Positions 4,766 to 12,290 of a stretch of 12,290 nucleotides of DNA are shown here, one piece after another. Position 1 is the stretch's first letter, and each line of letters opens with the position of its first letter. This DNA is from Candidatus Bipolaricaulota bacterium. Lineage in GTDB: Bacteria > Bipolaricaulota > Bipolaricaulia > UBA7950 > UBA9294. The position numbers and the translations under genes were made by a program. Location of the stretch: contig JAGLYB010000122.1 of the NCBI GenBank assembly GCA_023132545.1, forward strand, positions 1-12,290. The letters run 5' to 3'. The notes under the pieces are model-generated. The model saw only the letters and a program-made list of their open reading frames with translations. It did not search any database and had not been told where the DNA came from.

Positions 4766-7372
4766 TTATCCGAGAGCCTGGCGCATTTCGGCAGCAGCTG
4801 ACTGCAACACCTCATCGATCTTGGCCGGGTCCTGCCCGCCGCCTTGTGCGAAGTTGGGAGCTCCGCCTCCCCCGCCGCCTAATGCTTGCGACATTGTCTT
4901 GACAACATCTCCCGCTCGTACCGTTTGGATCCCCTTGGATACTTTGCACACGACGAGTGCACGCCCAGATGATTCTCCGGCCAGGATGATGACAGACGGC
5001 TGGGTACCCTCTTCGATTAGATCTGCCAGCTGCTTCAGCTGATCTCCGGGCAGATCAGCGCGGGAAACAACCAGCTTAGTATCCCCTATGCCGTTTGCCT
5101 TCTCAGAGATTTGTCGAGAGAGCGTCTGTAGCCTGTCTGCTACGAATTCGTTCAGCTGGGAGGTCAGTGCCTCGACCTGTGACCTGATCTGGTCAATGCC
5201 GGAAATGGGATCATCACCAAATTGCTCGTGCATAAGGCGCTGGAAAGCGTCTTGCTCTCTGAGGCGGTCGAGCACGCGATCGCCGGTGATGGCGCGAAGC
5301 CGGCGTGTGCCTGAAGCAATGCTCTCCTCGGACACGATCTTGATCAATCCGATTTCCCCTGAGCGGGACACGTGGGTGCCGCCGCACAGCTCCTTGCTGA
5401 CGTCGCCCACACTGACGACGCGGACTTCGGACTTGCCGCGGTACTCGTCTTCGAACAACCCAATGGCACCGGATGCCGTCGCCTGTTCAAGAGACAGCAG
5501 ATCTGTTGTAACTGGATGATCCGCGAGCACGGCGGCGTTAGCGATATCCTCCACCTGTGCGATTTGGTCGTCTGTCATCTTCTCGAAGTGCGAGAAATCG
5601 AAGCGTAGCTCGATATCGTTAACCAGCGATCCGGCTTGCTTGACATGCGACCCCAGGACATTGCGCAACGCGGTATGCAGAATATGCGTTGCTGTGTGGT
5701 TTCGGCAAATGCGATTCCGCCGTTCCACATCTACAACGAGGCGTACCTGGTCCCCGGGAAGGAAAAGGGAATCCTTCCCCTTGATTTCATGCACCGAAGG
5801 GCCGTTTTGCATCTTGATGACGTCACCAATTCGGGATTTCCGCCCCGGACGTGCTAGGTTCTCGACGATTCCGGTATCCGAGACTTGCCCTCCGCTTGCA
5901 GCGTAGAACGGGCTTTGATCAACAATGATCGCTCGCAATTTGGGTTCTTCGTCACCTGTTGAATCGGGGATGGATTGAAGGATTTGAGCTGTGGCGTCCA
6001 AGCAGTTGTAGCCAAGGAACTTCGTCTCACCGCCCTCTTGGGCATCCTTAATCTGCACATCGAGCTGATCTTCCTCCACGCTTCGTCTGGACCGGGTGCG
6101 CTGCTGTTCTAGGGCGATTTCGTATCCTGGGACATCGATCTCAAACCCGCGATCAGCCACGATCTCTTGTGTCATCTCGATAGGAAACCCGTAGGTGTCG
6201 TTGAGTTCAAAAGCTGCATCTCCAGGGAGAACCTTCTTGCCAGATGTTGTTAGCTCATCCAGCACCTTGTTTAATCGACGCTCCCCGTCACGGAGTGTAC
6301 GCCTGAAGGTTTCTTCTTCACGCGTGATCAATCGACGAGCAAGATCTCTGGATTGGACGATCTCTGGATACACGGAGCCCATGGTTTCGATCACTGGCTC
6401 GATGAACGCGGCCAAGGAGCCGGGTGCAAGGTCAAGCCGTTCGCCGGCACGGATGGCGCGGCGCAGAATGCGGCGCAACACATAGCCTTGCCGCTCGTTG
6501 GACGGCATCAGGCCTTCGGACAACAGAAACAAGACGGAGCGTACGTGGTCGGCAATCGTATTCCGGTAAACGTGATCGTCCTTGTTCAATGACCTTGGAC
6601 TGGCCGCTTCGATGGCTTCGACAATAGGCCGAAACAGATCGGTTTCGAAGTTGGTTTCGGCCCCCTGCAGCGTAGTGACCGTACGCTCCAGCCCCATACC
6701 GGTATCGACGTTCTGCCTTTGCAGAGGCACGAGAGTGCCGTCTTCCTGGGCATCGTATTGCATAAATACGAGATTCCAGATCTCGGAAAATCGATTGCAG
6801 TCACACGCCGGTCCCGCACAGTCCGGATCCCCACATCCGTTTTCGATTCCGGTGTCAACGTGAATCTCGCAGTCGGGACCACAGGGCCCGGAATTGCCGA
6901 CGGGTCCCCACCAGTTATGTTCCTTGCCCAAGCGGACGATGCGATCGGATGGAACGCCAATGACGTCATGCCAGATGTCGTAGGCCTCATCATCGTCTTG
7001 ATAGACAGATACCCACAGGTTGGATCCGTCGATCGATAACTCGCGGGTTAGGAATTCCCAAGCCAGTTCAATGGCGCCTTTCTTGAAGTAGTCGCCGAAC
7101 GAGAAGTTGCCAAGCATTTCGAAGAAGGTTTGGTGAAATGCTGTCTTGCCAACATTTTCAATGTCGGTTGTTCGGAAGCATTTCTGACACGTTGTGATTC
7201 GAGGATGCGGCGCTGCCGCGCGCCCAGCGAGATAATCCTTGAACTGCACCATGCCGGCCGAAGTGAATAGCAAGGTGGGGTCTTTGGGCACCAAGGGCGA
7301 ACTTGGCAGTTTCATGTGGTCACGTGCGGCAAAGAACTCAAGATAGCGAGTTCGTAGTTCCGAAGCCTTCAT
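4766..7372 (-). CDS. alaS: Alanine-tRNA ligase
   Basis: An 868-residue cytoplasmic class II synthetase charging tRNA-Ala and clearing mischarged Ser/Gly. Domain order is intact: a catalytic core at about 1-240 with SPLVPKDPTLLFTSAGM (25-41), TTCQKCFRTTDIENVG (60-75) and MLGNFSFGDYF (86-96); a helical tRNA-recognition region (about 250-440, with RRILRRAIRAGERL at 300-313); an editing domain with the zinc motif HTATH (559-563) and CGGTH (663-667); and a C-terminal DHHA1/C-Ala region ending in a glycine-rich GGGGGGAPNFAQGGG segment. Length is close to the 876 of E. coli. An unusual six-cysteine stretch lies at residues 164-192. The start at 7372 has AAGGAG 6 nt upstream; the 30-codon longer frame would cover the eno promoter and is rejected. 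It is monocistronic here, convergent with dnaN and divergent from eno. Confidence 0.97.
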   Translation of the reverse strand: MKASELRTRYLEFFAARDHMKLPSSPLVPKDPTLLFTSAGMVQFKDYLAGRAAAPHPRITTCQKCFRTTDIENVGKTAFHQTFFEMLGNFSFGDYFKKGAIELAWEFLTRELSIDGSNLWVSVYQDDDEAYDIWHDVIGVPSDRIVRLGKEHNWWGPVGNSGPCGPDCEIHVDTGIENGCGDPDCAGPACDCNRFSEIWNLVFMQYDAQEDGTLVPLQRQNVDTGMGLERTVTTLQGAETNFETDLFRPIVEAIEAASPRSLNKDDHVYRNTIADHVRSVLFLLSEGLMPSNERQGYVLRRILRRAIRAGERLDLAPGSLAAFIEPVIETMGSVYPEIVQSRDLARRLITREEETFRRTLRDGERRLNKVLDELTTSGKKVLPGDAAFELNDTYGFPIEMTQEIVADRGFEIDVPGYEIALEQQRTRSRRSVEEDQLDVQIKDAQEGGETKFLGYNCLDATAQILQSIPDSTGDEEPKLRAIIVDQSPFYAASGGQVSDTGIVENLARPGRKSRIGDVIKMQNGPSVHEIKGKDSLFLPGDQVRLVVDVERRNRICRNHTATHILHTALRNVLGSHVKQAGSLVNDIELRFDFSHFEKMTDDQIAQVEDIANAAVLADHPVTTDLLSLEQATASGAIGLFEDEYRGKSEVRVVSVGDVSKELCGGTHVSRSGEIGLIKIVSEESIASGTRRLRAITGDRVLDRLREQDAFQRLMHEQFGDDPISGIDQIRSQVEALTSQLNEFVADRLQTLSRQISEKANGIGDTKLVVSRADLPGDQLKQLADLIEEGTQPSVIILAGESSGRALVVCKVSKGIQTVRAGDVVKTMSQALGGGGGGAPNFAQGGGQDPAKIDEVLQSAAAEMRQALG

Positions 7373-7402
7373 CGTTTTCTCCTTTGTCTTCTCATTCACT
7401 GG

Positions 7403-7431
7403 ATTATCGATCCCGTTCACTAAGGGCGCAA
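7403..7431 (-). promoter_or_regulatory. Putative alaS promoter
   Basis: On the minus strand TTGCGC (7426-7431, 3 of 6) and GATAAT (7403-7408, 5 of 6) lie 17 nt apart. Transcription would begin near 7396, leaving a leader of about 24 nt that contains AAGGAG. A tRNA-dependent T-box would not fit in so short a leader, so no such control is seen. Confidence 0.55.
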
Positions 7432-7439
7432 ACTGTCCA

Positions 7440-7468
7440 TTGCTGAGTTCGCCATGGCTCACTATACT
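7440..7468 (+). promoter_or_regulatory. Putative promoter of the eno-ftsB-dnaE run
   Basis: TTGCTG (7440-7445, 3 of 6) and TATACT (7463-7468, 5 of 6) with an optimal 17-nt spacer. The start point would be near 7475, with AGGGAG at 7484-7489 in a leader of about 25 nt. Its -35 box lies only 8 nt from the -35 box of the opposing alaS promoter. Confidence 0.6.
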
Positions 7469-7499
7469 GAGGTGTCAATTCAAAGGGAGTGGTCCTTAA

Positions 7500-8777
7500 A
7501 TGTTCATTGAAGCCATAGAAGCAAGACAAATTCTCGATTCTCGCGGCAATCCGACCATCGAAGCGGATGTATATTTGGAAGATGGAGGCGTTGGCCGCGC
7601 GGCCGTTCCGTCAGGCGCTTCCAAGGGTAAATTCGAAGCACACGAACTGCGGGACGAAGATCCACACTGTTATCATGGCCGTGGTGTGACCAAAGCCATC
7701 AACAATATCCGCGAGGAGATCGAGCCCCTGCTTCTCGGTCGAAACGCTCTCGATCAGCCGGAGATTGACCGTCTGCTCATTGAGCTTGATGGCTCTGAGA
7801 ATAAGACGCGTCTCGGCGCCAACGCTTTGTTGGCCGTTTCCCTAGCGACTGCACGTGCGGCTTCGAACAGTCTTGGGCTTCCCTTTTTCCGCTACATCGC
7901 CGGTGCGCACGCTGTGTCCATGCCGATTCCCATGATGAACGTGCTGAATGGCGGTGAGCATGCCGACAACAACGTGGATGTGCAGGAATTCATGTTGCTT
8001 CCCGTCGGCATGACCACGTTCCGGCAGACGGTTCGCGCGTGCTCGGAGATCTTTCATACCCTGAAAGGAATCTTGAAATCCAAGGGCCTGGCTACATCAG
8101 TCGGTGACGAGGGCGGATTTGCGCCAAATCTGGAAGACAATCGCGTAGCCCTATCCCTGCTTGTGGAAGCCATCGAGAAGACGGGATACCGCCCCGGTGA
8201 GGACATCGCCATTGCCCTTGACGTAGCGGCCACCTCGTTTCTCAAGAACGGTGCCTATCAATTCACTGTCGATGGCGCAGTGCAACCAATTAGCACAGAG
8301 CAGCTGATTCAGACCTACGAGAATTGGGTGAAGGAATATCCCATCTTCTCCATCGAAGACGGCGTCGGCGAAGAGGACAAGGAAGGCTGGAAGTTGCTGA
8401 CTGAACGGCTTGGCAACAAGGTCCAGATCGTCGGCGACGACGTATTCGTCACCAATCCTGTCTTGCTCGAACAGGGTATCGAGATGGAATTCGCCAACTC
8501 AATCCTGATTAAGCTCAACCAAATCGGAACAGTATCCGAGACGTTGCGAACTATGGATATGGCTCATTTCGCTGGATACACGTGTGTGGTATCCCATCGA
8601 TCGGGAGAGACTGAAGATACGTCGATAGCGGATTTGGCCGTCGGAACTGCGTGTGGACAGATCAAGAGCGGTTCGATGTCGCGTTCGGAACGGGTGGCAA
8701 AATATAATCAACTGCTTCGAATTGAGGATGAGCACGAATTGCCGCTGGCCGCTTGGCCGAAGCAGTTCACAAGATAG
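7500..8777 (+). CDS. eno: Enolase (phosphopyruvate hydratase)
   Basis: A 425-residue cytoplasmic glycolytic enzyme interconverting 2-phosphoglycerate and phosphoenolpyruvate. All key elements are visible: the N-terminal loop SGASKGKFEAHELRD (38-52), NVLNGGEHADNNVDVQEFM (147-165), catalytic E204 in GDEGGFAPN and catalytic K338 in ILIKLNQIGT, magnesium ligands D241, E286 (SIEDG) and D313 (VGDDVFVTN), the phosphate-binding SHRSGETEDT (365-374) with H366-R367-S368, and K389 in IKSGSMSRSER. Length is normal for the family (E. coli 432). The ATG at 7500 follows AGGGAG with a rather long 10-nt gap. It heads a same-strand run with ftsB 18 nt downstream, the same eno-ftsB adjacency seen in E. coli, and has a good promoter in the divergent spacer shared with alaS. 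Confidence 0.98.
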   Translation: MFIEAIEARQILDSRGNPTIEADVYLEDGGVGRAAVPSGASKGKFEAHELRDEDPHCYHGRGVTKAINNIREEIEPLLLGRNALDQPEIDRLLIELDGSENKTRLGANALLAVSLATARAASNSLGLPFFRYIAGAHAVSMPIPMMNVLNGGEHADNNVDVQEFMLLPVGMTTFRQTVRACSEIFHTLKGILKSKGLATSVGDEGGFAPNLEDNRVALSLLVEAIEKTGYRPGEDIAIALDVAATSFLKNGAYQFTVDGAVQPISTEQLIQTYENWVKEYPIFSIEDGVGEEDKEGWKLLTERLGNKVQIVGDDVFVTNPVLLEQGIEMEFANSILIKLNQIGTVSETLRTMDMAHFAGYTCVVSHRSGETEDTSIADLAVGTACGQIKSGSMSRSERVAKYNQLLRIEDEHELPLAAWPKQFTR

Positions 8778-8795
8778 CGTTAACCGGGGGGAGTG

Positions 8796-9155
8796 ATGGC
8801 AAGGGGGGGACACACCCGCTTGATGGTTGGGGTTCCCCGCCGTCGTGAGCGGGAGCAACGCAGTAGGAGTCTTTGGGTCCTGTTGTGTTGCGTAATAGTT
8901 CTGGGAGGGCTCATCTTCTTGTTCACGGTTCGAGGGATTCGTATCCGTGATCTTCGCTATCAGCTTCAATCTTCTCTGCTTGGTTATGAGCAAGCCTTGG
9001 TCGAGCGCCAGGATTTGGAGAGTCAACTGGCTCTCAAAGACGATCTTGCGTCCATCGAGGACGCCGCGCGTGAACGATTGGGTTGGGTGATGCCGGGGGA
9101 AGAGCGTGTCATCTTTGTTGATCGAACAGAGGAATCATCGGGTGGGAGGGAGTAA
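8796..9155 (+). CDS. ftsB: FtsB/DivIC-family divisome protein
   Basis: A 119-residue bitopic membrane protein of the septum formation initiator family. FtsB (or its Gram-positive counterpart DivIC) pairs with FtsL and FtsQ/DivIB and helps activate septal peptidoglycan synthesis. A basic cytoplasmic tail (1-26) precedes one membrane segment (27-45), a coiled coil (about 50-85) and the family's terminal motif, here AARERLGWVMPGEERVIFV (90-108). The short acidic tail matches no motif I know. The start is uncertain: ATG 8796 follows a G-rich GGGGGGAG run that is closer than ideal, GTG 8793 is adjacent, and ATG 8823 is possible. It lies 18 nt after eno, and its stop is followed by the dnaE start with a single base between, so it is probably co-transcribed and coupled with dnaE. 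Confidence 0.88.
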   Translation: MARGGHTRLMVGVPRRREREQRSRSLWVLLCCVIVLGGLIFLFTVRGIRIRDLRYQLQSSLLGYEQALVERQDLESQLALKDDLASIEDAARERLGWVMPGEERVIFVDRTEESSGGRE

Positions 9156-9156
9156 G

Positions 9157-12100
9157 TTGGCGAGTCCGTTCGTTCATCTCCACGTACATTCGGAATACAG
9201 CATTCTCGATTCGTCCTGCAAGATCTCCAAGCTACTGGATCGAGCCGAGGAACTGGGGATGGACGCCATTGCCCTCACCGATCATGGGGTGATGAGTGGG
9301 GTCATCAAGTTCTATCGCCAGGCCGTCCGGCGCAATATCAAACCGATTATCGGCTGTGAAATCTATGTAGCTCCTGGGGATCGTAGAGATCGATCCGGCA
9401 AAGCGGGACAGCGTTTCTTTCATCTTGTGTTGCTGGCTGAGAATGAGATTGGCTATCGCAACCTTCTGCAAATCGTAAGCTGCGCGCATACGGAGGGTTT
9501 CTACTATCGCCCACGAGCCGACAAGGAGTTGTTGCGCGAACATTCCGAAGGATTGATTGCAACGTCGGCTTGCGAATCCGGTGAAATCCCCCGATTGCTG
9601 AAGGCCGGGCAGCGAGACGCAGCCGTTCGAGTCGCCAGAGAATATGAAGAGCTGTTCGGCAAGGGTAATTTCTACATTGAGGTGCAACATCACGGCACGG
9701 AGCGCGATGCCAAGATCCGAGCTCAGCTGGTAGATCTGGCGCGTGAAGTAGATATCCCGCTAGTAGCAGCCAGCGACGTACACTACCTGACCACCGAGGA
9801 TCGGCTGGCACATGAGGTCCTGCTGAACATTCGCGCCAACAAGACGCTCAACGATCCCGATCATCGAGCGTTCGATGGCGAAGGCTATCACTTCCGATCC
9901 GGCGAAGAAATGGAAAAGCTGTTCGCGGAGATACCTGAAGCGATCGCCAATACGCGGCGCATCGCCGACCGGTGCTGCCTTGAACTATCATTCGACCATT
10001 CGATGATCCCGCCGTTTGAGATTCCCGAAGGTGTTGACTCCGCCGATGCGTATCTTCGGGGACTGGCCTATGAAGGAGCCGCCAAACGCTATCCTGAGAT
10101 AGATGATACCGTCCGAGAGCGATTGGAATATGAGCTCTCCGTAATTGAGCGGATGGATTACAGTACCTACTTCCTCATTGTGTGGGATTTCGTTAAGTAC
10201 TCCAAAGAGCACGGCATTTCCGTGGGCCCGGGCCGAGGCTCGGCCGCCGGTAGTTTGGTGTCCTATTGCCTCGACATCACCACTGTTGACCCCCTCAAAT
10301 ACAACCTGATCTTCGAAAGATTCCTCAATCCTGACCGCATCAGCATGCCCGACTTCGACATCGATTTCTGCGTCAAGGGCCGTGATCAAGTCATCGATTA
10401 CGTACGGCAGAAATACGGGGGCGAGAAGTGGTGGACTCGGATCGCCCAGATCGCAACCTATGATCGCATGGCGGCCCGTTCCGTCGTTCGCGACGTCGGC
10501 CGAGTGCTGGGCATCCCCTATTCGGAAACGGATCGCGTGGCCAAGCTGATTCCCTATGGTTGGGGATTGCAGGTAGCCGCTGAGAAGGTCCCTGAACTCA
10601 AGGCCATGCGGGCGTCGGACCCCGAGATTCAACAGCTCATTGAGATTGGATTGCGGCTCGAGGGCTTGACACGCAACGCATCCACCCATGCCGCCGGCGT
10701 GGTCATTGCGCCGAACTCCCTTTCAGCGCACGTGCCCTTACTGCGACTCGGGGAGGGCGAGTTCGTCACCCAATTCGATATGGGAGACGTCGAGGCCGTC
10801 GGGCTTCTCAAATTCGATTTCCTGGGGCTTCGCAATCTCACGCTGATCGACGAAGCGCGTGAGGCACTCAGCAAGTATGCCGGTGTCGAAATCTGCCTCG
10901 AATCAATCCCGTTGGATGACGCAGCTACCTTCGAGATGCTCTGTGAGGGCAAAACATCTGGGATCTTCCAATTGGAAAGCACGGGCATGACCAATCTCAT
11001 TCGACGCATTCAGCCTGACCGGTTCGAAGACCTCATCGCACTGCTCGCCTTGTATCGGCCCGGCCCGCTGGAAAGCGGCATGACCGACGACTATGTGGAA
11101 CGCCGCAACGGAAAGCGGCGCGTTACCTATCCGCATCCTTCGCTCAAGGGCGTTCTGGAAGACACCTACGGATTGCCCATCTATCAAGATCAAATCATGC
11201 TGATGGCGCGTGCATTGGCCGGATTCACGCTGGCCGAGGCCGATATCCTGCGCAAGGCAATGGGCAAGAAGGACAAGGCGCTCATGAACAGCCTTCGGGT
11301 GAAGTTTGTCGAGGGGTGCCTGGGGCTTGGTGTCAGCAAACAAATCGCAGATCAGACGTTCGACGACATGGAGAAATTCTCACGATATGGATTCAACAAA
11401 TCACATACGACAGCGTATGCGTTTGTTTCCTATTGGACGGCCTATCTGAAGGCCAATTACCCAACGCACTTCATGGCCAGCTTGCTTACCAGCGTGAATG
11501 GTGATCTGGACAAAGTTGCCGGCTATGTCGATGAATGCAAGGAAATGGGAATCGAGATCCTGCCACCTGACATCAATGAATCCCACCGTGAATTCACGCC
11601 ACTTGAAGGAGAGAAGATCCGATTCGGGTTGGGAGCCGTCAAGCATGTGGGTGCAGGCGCCGTCGAAGCAATTCTCGATGCTCGCGAAGAGCCGTTCGAG
11701 TCGTTCTTCGACCTCTGTCGCAAGATCAAAGAAGAGGGGTTGGATCGCGAGACACTGGAAGCTTTGATCAAGGCAGGCGCCTTCGATCAATTTGGGGTCT
11801 CACGCCGTGGCTTGCTTCGCCATCTTGGGGATGGAATTGAGCTGATGCTGACTGCGCGCCGCGAATCACTCTCCGGGCAAACATCGTTCTTCGGCGGAGA
11901 GAAGACGACACTCCCGGATCCGCGTATCACCGAAGAAGAATTCGACCAACGGGATTTGCTTACCTTTGAGAAGGAATTGCTTGGCCTTTATTTGACGGCC
12001 CATCCACTCGACGATTTCGCTGAAGACCTTAAATTGTACTGCCTGCAGTTGAAACAAGTCGCAACCCTTGCCCCCGACCAACAGGTGCTGATAGGGGGGC

Positions 12101-12290
12101 GGATCAAATCACTGCGACGTATTGACACAAAACGCGGCAACCAAATGGCCTTTGTTGTGCTTGAGGACGGTAATGGCGAAGCCGAGATCACGTTCTTCCC
12201 CAAGGTTCTCGATGTTGCCAATGACCTGATCCAGGAGAATGCACTGCTTGGCTTGACTGTGACTGCCGGGCTGCGAAACGGCGAGATCAA
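9157..12290 (+). CDS. dnaE: DNA polymerase III alpha subunit, 3' end beyond window
   Basis: Replicative polymerase, 1044 codons seen, open to the window end; the family is usually about 1150 residues. TTG 9157 is the start: GGAGG at 9145-9149 lies 7 nt upstream and the protein opens directly with the PHP motif. Domains: PHP (about 1-210) with all nine expected metal ligands (H9, H11, D18, H43, E60, H89, C139, D207, H209); polymerase core with GPGRGSAAGSLV (357-368), catalytic PDFDIDF with D401 and D403, third aspartate D554 in KFDFLGL, and YGFNKSHTTAYA (396-407 plus 400); tandem helix-hairpin-helix (about 826-870); and an OB fold from about 967 (LIGGRIKSLRR onward), truncated. The segment GEKWWTRIAQIATYDRM (422-438) departs from the usual TFGTM and appears to carry a small insertion. 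The clamp-binding C-terminus is outside the window. Confidence 0.97.
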   Translation, partial: MASPFVHLHVHSEYSILDSSCKISKLLDRAEELGMDAIALTDHGVMSGVIKFYRQAVRRNIKPIIGCEIYVAPGDRRDRSGKAGQRFFHLVLLAENEIGYRNLLQIVSCAHTEGFYYRPRADKELLREHSEGLIATSACESGEIPRLLKAGQRDAAVRVAREYEELFGKGNFYIEVQHHGTERDAKIRAQLVDLAREVDIPLVAASDVHYLTTEDRLAHEVLLNIRANKTLNDPDHRAFDGEGYHFRSGEEMEKLFAEIPEAIANTRRIADRCCLELSFDHSMIPPFEIPEGVDSADAYLRGLAYEGAAKRYPEIDDTVRERLEYELSVIERMDYSTYFLIVWDFVKYSKEHGISVGPGRGSAAGSLVSYCLDITTVDPLKYNLIFERFLNPDRISMPDFDIDFCVKGRDQVIDYVRQKYGGEKWWTRIAQIATYDRMAARSVVRDVGRVLGIPYSETDRVAKLIPYGWGLQVAAEKVPELKAMRASDPEIQQLIEIGLRLEGLTRNASTHAAGVVIAPNSLSAHVPLLRLGEGEFVTQFDMGDVEAVGLLKFDFLGLRNLTLIDEAREALSKYAGVEICLESIPLDDAATFEMLCEGKTSGIFQLESTGMTNLIRRIQPDRFEDLIALLALYRPGPLESGMTDDYVERRNGKRRVTYPHPSLKGVLEDTYGLPIYQDQIMLMARALAGFTLAEADILRKAMGKKDKALMNSLRVKFVEGCLGLGVSKQIADQTFDDMEKFSRYGFNKSHTTAYAFVSYWTAYLKANYPTHFMASLLTSVNGDLDKVAGYVDECKEMGIEILPPDINESHREFTPLEGEKIRFGLGAVKHVGAGAVEAILDAREEPFESFFDLCRKIKEEGLDRETLEALIKAGAFDQFGVSRRGLLRHLGDGIELMLTARRESLSGQTSFFGGEKTTLPDPRITEEEFDQRDLLTFEKELLGLYLTAHPLDDFAEDLKLYCLQLKQVATLAPDQQVLIGGRIKSLRRIDTKRGNQMAFVVLEDGNGEAEITFFPKVLDVANDLIQENALLGLTVTAGLRNGEI

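Noticed and set aside
5088..7039. Open frames on + opposite alaS
   Set aside because: Antisense shadows of a conserved gene; compositionally odd, with no recognisable domain or ribosome site.
7373..7462. 30-codon longer alaS
   Set aside because: It would run through both promoters and its own ribosome site, and AlaRS proteins normally begin close to the MKASELR-like segment.
9988..12290. Open frames on - opposite dnaE
   Set aside because: Shadows of dnaE, whose frame carries all polymerase motifs.

Overview
This is a bacterial chromosomal segment made almost entirely of housekeeping genes, densely packed, with moderate GC, clear Shine-Dalgarno sequences and sigma70-like promoters. I could not assign a phylum. 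The replicative polymerase is DnaE-type with a complete PHP metal site, which argues against a gammaproteobacterial origin and differs from the PolC enzyme of typical Firmicutes. A deep-branching or candidate phylum is possible, but that is a guess. I saw no mobile element, tRNA, rRNA, CRISPR array or defence system, and no obviously undescribed system.

Layout. (1) 26-1408 holds two secreted proteins, an unrecognised one on + and a lamin-tail-domain protein on -, whose stop codons abut at 908-913. (2) 1482-2207 on - is a fumarylacetoacetate-hydrolase family enzyme. (3) 2208-2432 is the divergent spacer between it and lspA, and it carries the window's most unusual DNA: two and a bit 36-bp tandem repeats bracketed by a duplicated 32-nt module. 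(4) 2433-4711 on + is lspA-tmk-dnaN (lipoprotein signal peptidase, thymidylate kinase, sliding clamp). (5) A strong hairpin at 4734-4762 lies between the convergent dnaN and alaS. (6) alaS runs on - to 7372. (7) 7373-7499 is a compact divergent promoter region shared by alaS and eno. (8) 7500-12290 on + is a tight eno-ftsB-dnaE run (enolase, FtsB-like divisome protein, DNA polymerase III alpha). dnaE is cut off by the window end after 1044 codons.

Together the genes supply DNA replication (dnaN clamp and dnaE polymerase, with tmk making dTDP), translation (alaS), glycolysis (eno), cell division (ftsB) and lipoprotein maturation (lspA). The points worth a second look are the repeat cluster upstream of lspA, substitutions in conserved motifs of Tmk and DnaE, a cysteine-rich insert in AlaRS and the probable proofreading PHP domain of DnaE.
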